A stretch of DNA of 5,919 nt. Source: Hyphomicrobiales bacterium. Its GTDB lineage: Bacteria > Pseudomonadota > Alphaproteobacteria > Rhizobiales > Aestuariivirgaceae. The stretch spans positions 1 through 5,919 of the forward strand of contig JALSNA010000003.1 of assembly GCA_026987255.1 (NCBI GenBank), written 5' to 3'. How positions within the stretch are numbered: the stretch's first letter is position 1; every line of letters starts with the position of its first letter. This document shows positions 1-5,919 of the stretch, one piece after another. Both the position numbers and the translations under genes were made by a program. Below the pieces are notes generated by a model that made no database searches, was not told where the DNA came from, and saw only the letters and a list, made by a program, of their open reading frames with translations.

Positions 1-36
1 TGCGCCGCCTCGCAATACGGTGCCGCGGGGATCTTG

Positions 37-152
37 AAAAAACGCTTGCGCACCCACCCTCACCCCCTGCCAATACCCCCGATCATGGGACATTACGGGT
101 GGTTGGCAGGGGGTAAGGATGGTCTACGCCCCAAGACAATTGATGGAGATGC
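37..152 (+). repeat. Palindromic interspersed repeat, copy 1
   Basis: This element is present twice in the window in opposite orientations; the partner is at 3718-3826. It begins with an A-run and CGCTTGCGC (37-51). A long imperfect hairpin follows: left arm 54-79, 17-base loop 80-96, right arm 97-122. Of 26 arm positions, 21 are Watson-Crick pairs and one is a G-T wobble. A tail to GAGATGC (146-152) is also shared. Over the core 38-122 I count 74 of 85 bases identical to the other copy, and the tail differs by a 6-base gap. The element reads toward the small gene at 279. Read leftward, the hairpin is followed by GCGCAAGCG and a T-run, so it could also terminate minus-strand transcription. 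Confidence 0.85.
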
Positions 153-242
153 GCCCTTGGCCCCTGTCCGCAAATGAGTTTTATTAACATATTCTGAACA
201 AACCGTTCATCTCCGGTTCAAGCAAACCTGCGCAAAGTTTTC

Positions 243-261
243 TAGTGATAAATAATCACTA
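243..261 (+). promoter_or_regulatory. 7-bp inverted repeat beside the ribosome binding site
   Basis: TAGTGAT (243-249) and ATCACTA (255-261) form a perfect 7-bp stem with a 5-base AAATA loop. The stem ends six bases before the Shine-Dalgarno sequence AAAGGA (267-272) of the gene starting at 279. It could be a DNA operator or a small leader hairpin affecting translation. It is AT-rich and short, so chance is possible. Confidence 0.3.
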
Positions 262-278
262 TAAGCAAAGGATGCCCC

Positions 279-596
279 ATGTTCATATCCACCCCCTTCA
301 GAACTGCCGCCCTTGCGGTCATGTTCAGCGGCCTGGCCATATCCGGCGCGGCGGCAAAAACCCCGCCCGTGAGCACCTCCGGCATGGCCCTGACCATAAC
401 CGCGGCCGGCTATTATGGTGACCGGCATGTGGGCGTTTACATCGGCAGCGGTTACCGGCATGGCTACAGACGCTGGCGCTGGCGCGTCAGGTGTCACCGT
501 CACAAGCTGCGCGTGCGTGTCTGGAACGGCCACCGCTGGGTCAAGCGCTGGCGGCTGGGCCGCAGGCATTGCCACAGGGTGCGCGTCTATTATTGA
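279..596 (+). CDS. Small secreted Arg/His-rich protein with WNGHRWV core, paralogue A
   Basis: This encodes a 105-residue protein of unknown function. Residues 1-26 look like a Sec signal peptide, with Arg8, a hydrophobic stretch at 10-22 and an Ala-Ala-Ala site before Lys27. The mature part is about 79 residues. It begins with a short polar segment, then a Gly/Tyr/His stretch (44-63), then a strongly basic Arg/His/Trp tail. The tail contains WNGHRWV at 82-88, flanked by Cys72 and Cys98. The same arrangement occurs in the next plus-strand gene, which is also 105 residues long, so the two are likely paralogues. The start is supported by AAAGGA (267-272) six bases upstream. A periplasmic or cell-surface protein is likely. 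The paired cysteines could form a disulfide there, and the high positive charge suggests binding to nucleic acid, lipopolysaccharide or another polyanion; both ideas are inference. Confidence 0.75.
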   Translation: MFISTPFRTAALAVMFSGLAISGAAAKTPPVSTSGMALTITAAGYYGDRHVGVYIGSGYRHGYRRWRWRVRCHRHKLRVRVWNGHRWVKRWRLGRRHCHRVRVYY

Positions 597-617
597 TCCC
601 GCCCGATCCGAAGCCGG

Positions 618-649
618 CGGGCGCTGTTGGATAGCCGCCACAGCGCCCG
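618..649 (+). terminator. Stem-loop after the first small gene, possible terminator
   Basis: A perfect 10-bp GC-rich stem, CGGGCGCTGT (618-627) with ACAGCGCCCG (640-649), has a 12-base loop and starts 22 bases after the stop codon at 596. Only a weak T-stretch follows (655-657), so it may be an inefficient intrinsic terminator or an mRNA-stabilising hairpin. It suggests the two small secreted-protein genes are not simply one message. Confidence 0.4.
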
Positions 650-790
650 TCACATTTCCGCCACTTTGCTTAACCGCACATGAACGCCCACATCAGCACA
701 AGTTCAGGTTGAAAATGTTACGCATTTGTCATGAAGCCGCCCTGCGCCTCTGCACCGATGCGCAAAGCTGCGGCCCCTGATCATCGTGAA

Positions 791-797
791 AAGGAGG
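791..797 (+). promoter_or_regulatory. Strong Shine-Dalgarno that fixes the start of the second small gene
   Basis: AAGGAGG lies eight bases before the ATG at 806. This near-ideal site favours that ATG over an in-frame ATG at 731. The upstream ATG would place 25 non-hydrophobic residues ahead of the signal peptide. Confidence 0.75.
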
Positions 798-805
798 GTT
801 CCATC

Positions 806-1123
806 ATGTTGCGCAAGACACTCATGGCCGCCGCGGCCGCTCTTGTCATGGCCACCGCCGGACTGACCGGTGCGGCGGACAAGGCCCAGGCCAGGACCCA
901 TGTCTATCTCGGCTTCGGTTTCGGCGTGCCCTATTGGGGCTATTACCCCTATCCCTACTACGTGCCTGCCCCTTACTATTACGTCCCGCGCTATTATTAT
1001 CCGCGCCACCGCTATCGCAGGCGCTGCTGGCGGGTGAAGCGCTGGCGCCGGGTGTGGAACGGCCACCGCTGGGTGCGCCGCCGCGTCTGGGTGCGCCGCT
1101 GCCGCCGGGTGCGCTACTGGTAG
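806..1123 (+). CDS. Small secreted Tyr/Pro- and Arg-rich protein with WNGHRWV core, paralogue B
   Basis: This encodes a 105-residue protein of unknown function. Residues 1-29 form a clear signal peptide: Arg3-Lys4, an Ala/Leu-rich core, and Ala-Gln-Ala before Arg30. The mature protein has two parts. Residues 31-67 are rich in Tyr, Pro and Gly, with repeated Tyr-Tyr-Tyr and Pro-Tyr steps. Residues 68-105 are highly basic and contain WNGHRWV at 84-90 between Cys74 and Cys99. Cys-to-Trp spacing matches paralogue A exactly, and the two genes share a 20-base identical stretch over this motif (1055-1074 and 522-541). The front halves differ, so the basic core appears to be the conserved unit. Tyr/Pro-rich low-complexity exported proteins of this kind are common in alphaproteobacteria, but I know no assigned function. 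An envelope location is likely. Confidence 0.8.
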   Translation: MLRKTLMAAAAALVMATAGLTGAADKAQARTHVYLGFGFGVPYWGYYPYPYYVPAPYYYVPRYYYPRHRYRRRCWRVKRWRRVWNGHRWVRRRVWVRRCRRVRYW

Positions 1124-1295
1124 CCTCGCACCCCCTGACCGGTCACCAGGCCCCTTGAGCCTTCACCGGCCCAGCCCTTTCTCCTGCCCCGGCGCCGGCA
1201 AGGCGGGTGTCCCCTCCCCGCCGCGCCTGGCTCCGCCGGCATGAAGGCGCAAGGGAGTCCCCGCCCCGCCGGACATGCCCGCCCGGCGGGGTCAT
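1124..1295. other. Convergent spacer between the second small gene and acyP
   Basis: This 172-base GC-rich spacer separates genes that end toward each other. It contains the palindrome CCGGCGCCGG (1189-1198) and a short GC stem (GGCGGG 1202-1207 with CCCGCC 1217-1222), either of which could help end plus-strand transcription. The stem-loop at 1264-1291 is listed separately. I see no gene in it. Confidence 0.5.
1264..1291 (-). terminator. GC-rich stem-loop after acyP, probable operon end
   Basis: CCCCGCCGG (1264-1272) and CCGGCGGGG (1283-1291) form a perfect 9-bp stem with a 10-base loop, four bases past the acyP stop codon on the minus strand. No T-run follows on that strand, so a classical intrinsic terminator is not proven. 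It may act with Rho or protect the 3' end of the pccA-acyP message. Confidence 0.45.
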
Positions 1296-1570
1296 TCATT
1301 TGCTCGGCCGCACATCGAAACCAGTCAGGACAGGCGCATCTTCACCGGCATCCACCCTGTCCACCCGCGCCGCGGCCGGACCTTGCCAGACCAGTTCCAG
1401 CATCTTTTCCACCGCCTCGGCAGGCCCTGAAAAATGCGCCTCAACGGTGCCATCGGAGCGGTTGCGCACCCAGCCCGTCAGCCCCAGGGATTGTGCCGTC
1501 TTCTGCGTCCAGGCGCGGAACCACACCCCCTGCACCCGGCCATGAATGCGCACCCGCAGACTCTTTTGCC

Positions 1571-1574
<4 letters not shown>
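1296..1574 (-). CDS. acyP: Acylphosphatase
   Basis: Acylphosphatases hydrolyse carboxyl-phosphate mixed anhydrides such as acetyl phosphate, releasing phosphate and the acid, in the cytoplasm. The 92-residue product has the family's usual size. It carries the signature GRVQGVWFR at 12-20, with the phosphate-binding loop and catalytic Arg20. The second signature, [12 protein letters not shown], starts at 34 and includes the catalytic Asn38. The typical Gly-Pro and Ala-Arg-Val-Asp segment follows at 65-72. The ATG at 1574 overlaps the pccA stop as ATGA, and GGAG (1583-1586) lies eight bases upstream within pccA. A longer in-frame reading to 1700 only adds pccA shadow. The overlap implies translational coupling with pccA. 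Its placement suggests a link to carboxylase chemistry, perhaps disposal of carboxyphosphate or acyl phosphate, but that is inference. Confidence 0.93.
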
Positions 1575-3595
<2,021 letters not shown>

Positions 3596-3601
3596 GGGCA
3601 T

Positions 3602-3606
3602 CCTCT
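3602..3606 (-). promoter_or_regulatory. pccA ribosome binding site that decides between two ATGs
   Basis: On the minus strand AGAGG ends directly before the ATG at 3601, which leaves no spacer, but six bases before the in-frame ATG at 3595. Normal spacing favours the second ATG, shortening the protein by two residues. Confidence 0.6.
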
Positions 3607-3646
3607 TCTTTCATGGACCGGGCAGGAAAAATCCGCTCAGGCAGCC

Positions 3647-3674
3647 ATAATAAGCCCGCCATGGCCCGCGTAAA
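3647..3674 (-). promoter_or_regulatory. Candidate sigma70-type promoter for pccA-acyP
   Basis: Read on the minus strand, TTTACG (3674-3669) and TATTAT (3652-3647) are separated by 16 bases. They match the -35 consensus at four of six positions and the -10 at five of six. Transcription would begin near 3640, giving a leader of about 45 bases before the start at 3595. It lies between the palindromic repeat and pccA. Confidence 0.35.
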
Positions 3675-3717
3675 CTCTGCAAAAGGCGAACGTGGGCATC
3701 TGACGGGAACTTCATGG

Positions 3718-3826
3718 GCATCTCTATTAACTGTCTGAAGACCATCCTCATCCCCTGCCAACCACCCGTAGTGTCCCATGATTGGGGTGGCTGGCAGGGG
3801 GTGAGGATGGACGCGCAAGCGTTTTT
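3718..3826 (-). repeat. Palindromic interspersed repeat, copy 2 (inverted relative to copy 1)
   Basis: This is the second copy of the element at 37-152, in reverse orientation. Its hairpin is the better preserved: arms 3742-3767 and 3785-3810, with 24 of 26 Watson-Crick pairs, one G-T wobble and one mismatch around a 17-base loop (3768-3784). On the plus strand the stem is followed by GCGCAAGCG and five T bases (3813-3826), which resembles an intrinsic terminator. However, it sits between two divergent genes, so it would end neither of them. It reads toward pccA, just as copy 1 reads toward the gene at 279. The strong stem and conserved loop suggest selection on structure, or recent spread. 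Confidence 0.88.
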
Positions 3827-3842
3827 AGAGCCCCCCACATGG

Positions 3843-3894
3843 CTTGAGTCAAAACCCTGGAAAGCAGCATTTCGGCAAGCGGAGTTGACTCAAG
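3843..3894. promoter_or_regulatory. Paired TTGA-N-TCAA sites upstream of rimO
   Basis: CTTGAGTCAA (3843-3852) and TTGACTCAAG (3885-3894) are perfect 10-bp inverted repeats. Each half is itself a near-palindrome of the form TTGA-N-TCAA, as expected of a dimeric repressor site. The centres, 3848 and 3889, are 41 bases apart, close to four helical turns, which suits cooperative binding or looping. The second site ends 79 bases before the rimO ATG. Alternatively the pair is the stem of an RNA hairpin with a 32-base loop. No good sigma70 promoter was found beside it. Confidence 0.4.
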
Positions 3895-3973
3895 TGTGTT
3901 ATTGAGCATCGCGGAAAGGCTGCTGACGGCGAGATTGGCCAAGACATGGAGTTTGCGCAAGGTGTCCCCACTC

Positions 3974-5311
3974 ATGACCTCCCCCGCCCCGCGCATCGGC
4001 ATCGTCTCCCTGGGCTGCCCCAAGGCCCTGGTGGATTCGGAGCGCATCATCACCCGCTTGCGCGCCGAGGGCTATGAGCTCTCGCCCGATTATGCCGGGG
4101 CCGACATGGTGATTGTCAATACCTGCGGCTTTCTCGATTCCGCCCGCGCCGAATCCCTGGCCGCCATAGGCGAGGCCCTGCGCGAAAACGGCAAGGTCAT
4201 CGTCACCGGCTGCATGGGCGTGGACGATGCCGAAATCCGCGCAAGATACCCCAATGTCCTGGCCGTCACCGGGCCGCAGAAGTTCGCCGACGTGATGAAG
4301 GCGGTTCATGCCGCCGCCCCCGCCCCCCATGACTACAAGCGCGATCTCGTGCCCCCCGCCGGGCTGCATCTGACCCCGGCCCATTATGCCTACCTGAAGA
4401 TTTCCGAAGGCTGCTCCAATACCTGCACCTTCTGCATCATTCCGCGCCTGCGCGGCCCGCTGGTCTCGCGCCCGGCCGCCGATGTGCTGGCCGAGGCCGA
4501 ACAGCTCGCCGCCGCCGGGGTGCGCGAGCTGCTCATCATCTCCCAGGACACCTGCGCCTATGGCCGCGACATCCGCTATCGGGCCAGCCAATGGCGCGGC
4601 AAGGATGTGCGCGCCCATATAACGGATCTGTCGCGGGCCCTGGGCGAGCTGGGCATATGGGTGCGCCTGCATTATCTCTACCCCTACCCGCATGTGGACG
4701 AGCTGGTGGAGCTCATGGCCGAGGGCCTCATCCTGCCCTACCTTGATTTGCCCCTGCAGCACGCCGCCCATGGCGTCCTGCGCGCCATGAAGCGCCCCGC
4801 CGATGACGAAAGGATGCTGCGCCGCATCGAAAAATGGCGCGCCATCTGCCCGGATCTGGCCATCCGATCCACCTTCATCACCGGCTTTCCCGGCGAGACC
4901 GAAGAAGATTTCGAACACCTGCTGGAGTGGCTAAAGGCCGCCCGACTGGAGCGCGTCGGCTGCTTTGCCTACGAGGATGTGAGCACCGCACCGGCCAATG
5001 AGCTGCCCGGCGCCCTGCCCATGGAGGTGCGCCGGCAAAGGCGCGATGAGCTCATGCGCCGCCAGGCGGAGATTTCCGCCTCCATCCTGGAACGGAAAGT
5101 GGGCATGAGAACGCAGGTTCTGGTGGACGAAATAGACGACGATCAGCAGCTTGTCATCGCCCGCACCCGATGGGACGCGCCGCAGGTGGACGGCGAGGTC
5201 TGGATCGCCCGCGACATGGCGCCCGAGGCCGCGCCGGGCGATCTTCTGGATGTGCGCATCACCGGCGCGCGGACCTACGATCTGGAAGCCGAACCGGCGT
5301 CAGCAGAGTGA
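3974..5311 (+). CDS. rimO: Ribosomal protein S12 methylthiotransferase RimO
   Basis: RimO is a radical-SAM iron-sulfur enzyme that adds a methylthio group to a conserved aspartate of ribosomal protein S12 in the cytoplasm. The 445-residue product is close to the E. coli enzyme in length. The N-terminal methylthiotransferase domain holds the three cluster cysteines Cys15, Cys51 and Cys80. The radical-SAM motif is Cys147, Cys151 and Cys154 within [14 protein letters not shown]. Family segments follow: [13 protein letters not shown] (232-244), YLDLPLQH (256-263) and [15 protein letters not shown] (299-313). A TRAM domain occupies about 374-436. RimO is separated from MiaB by these segments. The ATG at 3974 has AAGGTG (3959-3964) nine bases upstream; an in-frame GTG at 3962 and an ATG at 3896 are less likely because conserved sequence begins at residue 7. 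It is divergent from pccA, and nothing in it looks damaged. Confidence 0.97.
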   Translation: MTSPAPRIGIVSLGCPKALVDSERIITRLRAEGYELSPDYAGADMVIVNTCGFLDSARAESLAAIGEALRENGKVIVTGCMGVDDAEIRARYPNVLAVTGPQKFADVMKAVHAAAPAPHDYKRDLVPPAGLHLTPAHYAYLKISEGCSNTCTFCIIPRLRGPLVSRPAADVLAEAEQLAAAGVRELLIISQDTCAYGRDIRYRASQWRGKDVRAHITDLSRALGELGIWVRLHYLYPYPHVDELVELMAEGLILPYLDLPLQHAAHGVLRAMKRPADDERMLRRIEKWRAICPDLAIRSTFITGFPGETEEDFEHLLEWLKAARLERVGCFAYEDVSTAPANELPGALPMEVRRQRRDELMRRQAEISASILERKVGMRTQVLVDEIDDDQQLVIARTRWDAPQVDGEVWIARDMAPEAAPGDLLDVRITGARTYDLEAEPASAE

Positions 5312-5480
5312 CCGGATCGGGCCGCTCCATCTGCTCGAAGCTGGCCGGAGCCTGCATTCTTGCCGCTGCCTGCCTTTTTTCGCCCGCGCCATGCAGCCCG
5401 GCGGCCAGCAGCGCCACCACGATCAGCCCGCCAACCCCGGCGGAAAACAGGCGGATGACTTTTTTCTCTTTTCTCGGCAT
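5259..5480 (-). CDS. Small single-pass membrane protein, unknown function
   Basis: This 73-residue reading frame starts at an ATG with GGAG (5490-5493) nine bases upstream. Residues 1-10 are strongly basic ([10 protein letters not shown]). Residues 11-30 form one hydrophobic helix rich in Gly, Val, Leu and Ala. The remainder is a hydrophilic tail with Ala, Gln, Arg and Pro. Charge distribution predicts the N-terminus inside and the tail outside, either as an anchored protein or with an uncleaved signal. The last 53 bases overlap the 3' end of rimO on the other strand, so the C-terminal residues may be constrained by rimO. A longer in-frame reading to 5609 lacks a comparable ribosome site. I do not recognise a family. 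The coding case rests on the ribosome site and the orderly N-terminal topology. Confidence 0.5.
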   Translation of the reverse strand: MPRKEKKVIRLFSAGVGGLIVVALLAAGLHGAGEKRQAAARMQAPASFEQMERPDPVTLLTPVRLPDRRSARR

Positions 5481-5751
5481 GGTCCCACGCTCCAGGTTTC
5501 TTGACGCCCCCAATGCATCGCGCCATGCCCCACCATGCCACAAACCCCTTGGCATCCCCTTGTGCCAATCACTCAAATTGTAACGACCCGGCAAAAACCC
5601 ACCGCCCATGCCGCCGCAAAGAGGTGCATCCCCTTCCCGCGATGGGCATGCTCAAACCTGTGAAATGAAGCGCCAAACATCCTCGAACTCGTCATTCCTG
5701 CGAAGGCACACTGGTGTCCAAGAACCGTTCTCAAGAGTGTTTTTTCCTTCG

Positions 5752-5778
5752 CGGGAAGGAGTTTTCAACTCCTTCCCG
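5752..5778. other. Perfect 12-bp hairpin with 3-base loop
   Basis: CGGGAAGGAGTT (5752-5763) and AACTCCTTCCCG (5767-5778) are exact complements around TTC. The only T-run is on the 5' side of the plus strand (5740-5745), so it is a poor plus-strand terminator. On the minus strand the stem is followed by CGCGAAGGAAAAAA, which is also not a T-run. A structural role within the surrounding repeat block is more likely than termination. Confidence 0.6.
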
Positions 5779-5825
5779 AACATTTCCACCCGCATCAGCA
5801 AGACACCAGGGCCTGAAACGTTCAC

Positions 5826-5846
5826 CAAGGGGTTGAACCCCCCTTG
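5826..5846 (+). other. Short hairpin beside the right-edge gene's ribosome site
   Basis: CAAGGGG (5826-5832) and CCCCTTG (5840-5846) form a 7-bp stem with a 7-base loop. An alternative fold, GGGGTT with AACCCC around one base, uses the same bases. It ends 11 bases before AAAGG (5858-5862), the likely ribosome binding site for the start at 5869. Confidence 0.4.
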
Positions 5847-5868
5847 CCGCGAAGGCTAAAGGCTCTTC

Positions 5869-5919
5869 ATGAGCATCTGGCATGACATATCCGCCGCCCT
5901 GGCCGCCTGGCCGGTGCGC
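5869..5919 (+). CDS. Start of an unidentified gene cut by the window edge
   Basis: An ATG at 5869 opens a frame of 17 codons that runs off the window, translating as MSIWHDISAALAAWPVR. AAAGG (5858-5862) stands six bases upstream, a good ribosome site. The peptide is too short to assign a family. It begins after the inverted-repeat spacer and is divergent from the small membrane-protein gene. Confidence 0.55.
   Translation, partial: MSIWHDISAALAAWPVR

Larger units (their letters stand above)
1..278. other. Left-edge region: palindromic repeat plus leader of the first small gene
   Basis: No complete gene is seen here. All three plus-strand frames are open from the window edge for some distance. 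They stop at 35-37 (TGA), 114-116 (TAA) and 175-177 (TGA), so any of them could be the tail of an upstream gene and the sequence does not decide. Positions 37-152 are copy 1 of a palindromic repeat, listed separately. From about 171 onward the base composition becomes AT-rich, as expected of a promoter region. A weak sigma70-like pair is TTGGCC (157-162) and TTTATT (180-185) with 17 bases between; each matches consensus at four of six positions. A short inverted repeat, TGAAC (195-199) and GTTCA (205-209), lies just downstream of it. Confidence 0.5.
5700..5855 (+). repeat. Nested and competing inverted repeats ahead of the right-edge gene
   Basis: GCGAAGG occurs at 5700-5706 and again within CCGCGAAGG (5847-5855). 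Its complement lies between them as CCTTCGCGG (5746-5754), which can pair with either. CTGGTGTC (5711-5718) pairs perfectly with GACACCAG (5802-5809) and encloses the strong hairpin at 5752-5778. These pairings cannot all form together without a pseudoknot. The last element abuts the Shine-Dalgarno of the gene starting at 5869. The block could be a leader with alternative structures, or the decayed remains of a palindromic interspersed element: the phrase GTCATTCCTGCGAAGGC (5691-5707) resembles one kind of widespread genomic repeat, from memory only. Confidence 0.55.
5481..5868. other. Spacer rich in inverted repeats between the membrane protein and the right-edge gene
   Basis: I see no convincing gene in these 388 bases. 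The part nearest the membrane-protein gene carries TTGGCA (5549-5554) and TGCCAA (5563-5568) around an 8-base gap, plus the direct repeat CCCCTTG (5545-5551 and 5556-5562), spaced 11 bases. Either could be a regulator site for that gene. TACAAT on the minus strand (5581-5576) resembles a -10 box but lacks a good -35 partner. The right part (5698-5855) is dominated by hairpins, listed separately. Composition is less GC-rich around 5650-5800. Confidence 0.5.

Noticed and set aside
207..653. Minus-strand frames opposite the two small secreted genes (207-653 and 704-1066).
   Set aside because: The plus-strand genes have signal peptides, ribosome sites and a shared motif; the opposite frames give Pro/Ala/Gly-rich sequence with none of these.
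731..805. An upstream in-frame start for the second secreted protein at 731.
   Set aside because: It would put 25 polar residues before the signal peptide and ignores the strong AAGGAGG placed correctly for the ATG at 806.
3742..3826. Repeat copy 2 as a simple intrinsic terminator.
   Set aside because: The flanking genes diverge from this spacer, so no recognised transcript ends here. The T-run is also offset from the main stem by about a dozen bases, and the matching copy elsewhere shows it is a repeat.
3611..3838. Open frames inside repeat copy 2 (minus 3611-3838 and plus 3714-3905).
   Set aside because: They arise because the palindrome lacks stops in several frames. The starts lack good ribosome sites, and in copy 1 the frame matching 3611-3838 is closed directly upstream by TGA at 35-37 with no ATG ahead of the repeat peptide.
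3899..4918. A 339-codon minus-strand open frame opposite rimO.
   Set aside because: Its Gly/Ala/His-rich product has no domain signature, and it mirrors the codon pattern of rimO, whose catalytic motifs are intact.
5608..5859. An 83-codon plus-strand frame across the right-hand spacer.
   Set aside because: It spans the inverted-repeat block, has no convincing ribosome site and reads as unstructured mixed sequence.

Overview
This GC-rich window reads like an alphaproteobacterial chromosome. The basis is the propionyl-CoA carboxylase alpha type, the RimO sequence, and the style of the small secreted proteins. That assignment is an inference from protein character, since no rRNA or tRNA is present. 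Three genes are recognised with confidence: pccA, an acylphosphatase gene coupled to it, and rimO. Four further coding regions can be supported without a known function: two tandem secreted basic proteins, a small membrane protein, and the first codons of a gene cut by the right edge.

Layout. Positions 1-278 hold a palindromic repeat (copy 1) and the leader of the first gene. Positions 279-596 and 806-1123 on the plus strand encode two exported proteins of exactly 105 residues each. They share an Arg-rich C-terminal core, WNGHRWV flanked by two cysteines. Facing them on the minus strand is a two-gene operon, pccA (3595-1571) then acyP (1574-1296), joined by an ATGA stop/start overlap and followed by a GC-rich stem-loop. 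The divergent spacer 3596-3973 carries a candidate pccA promoter, a second inverted copy of the palindromic repeat, and a pair of TTGA-G/C-TCAA half-palindromes. rimO (3974-5311, plus) follows. A 73-residue single-pass membrane protein on the minus strand (5480-5259) overlaps the end of rimO tail to tail. Positions 5481-5868 form a non-coding spacer rich in inverted repeats, ending at the start of the truncated right-edge gene (5869).

How the parts relate. PccA is the biotin-carrying half of propionyl-CoA carboxylase, and its beta partner is not in this window. The coupled acylphosphatase may act on acyl-phosphate by-products near it, which is an inference. RimO modifies ribosomal protein S12 and has no evident link to its neighbours. 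The most unusual material is non-coding: two inverted copies of a roughly 110-base palindromic element about 3.6 kb apart, and the hairpin-dense spacer at the right end. I found no CRISPR array, phage gene, transposase or defence system.
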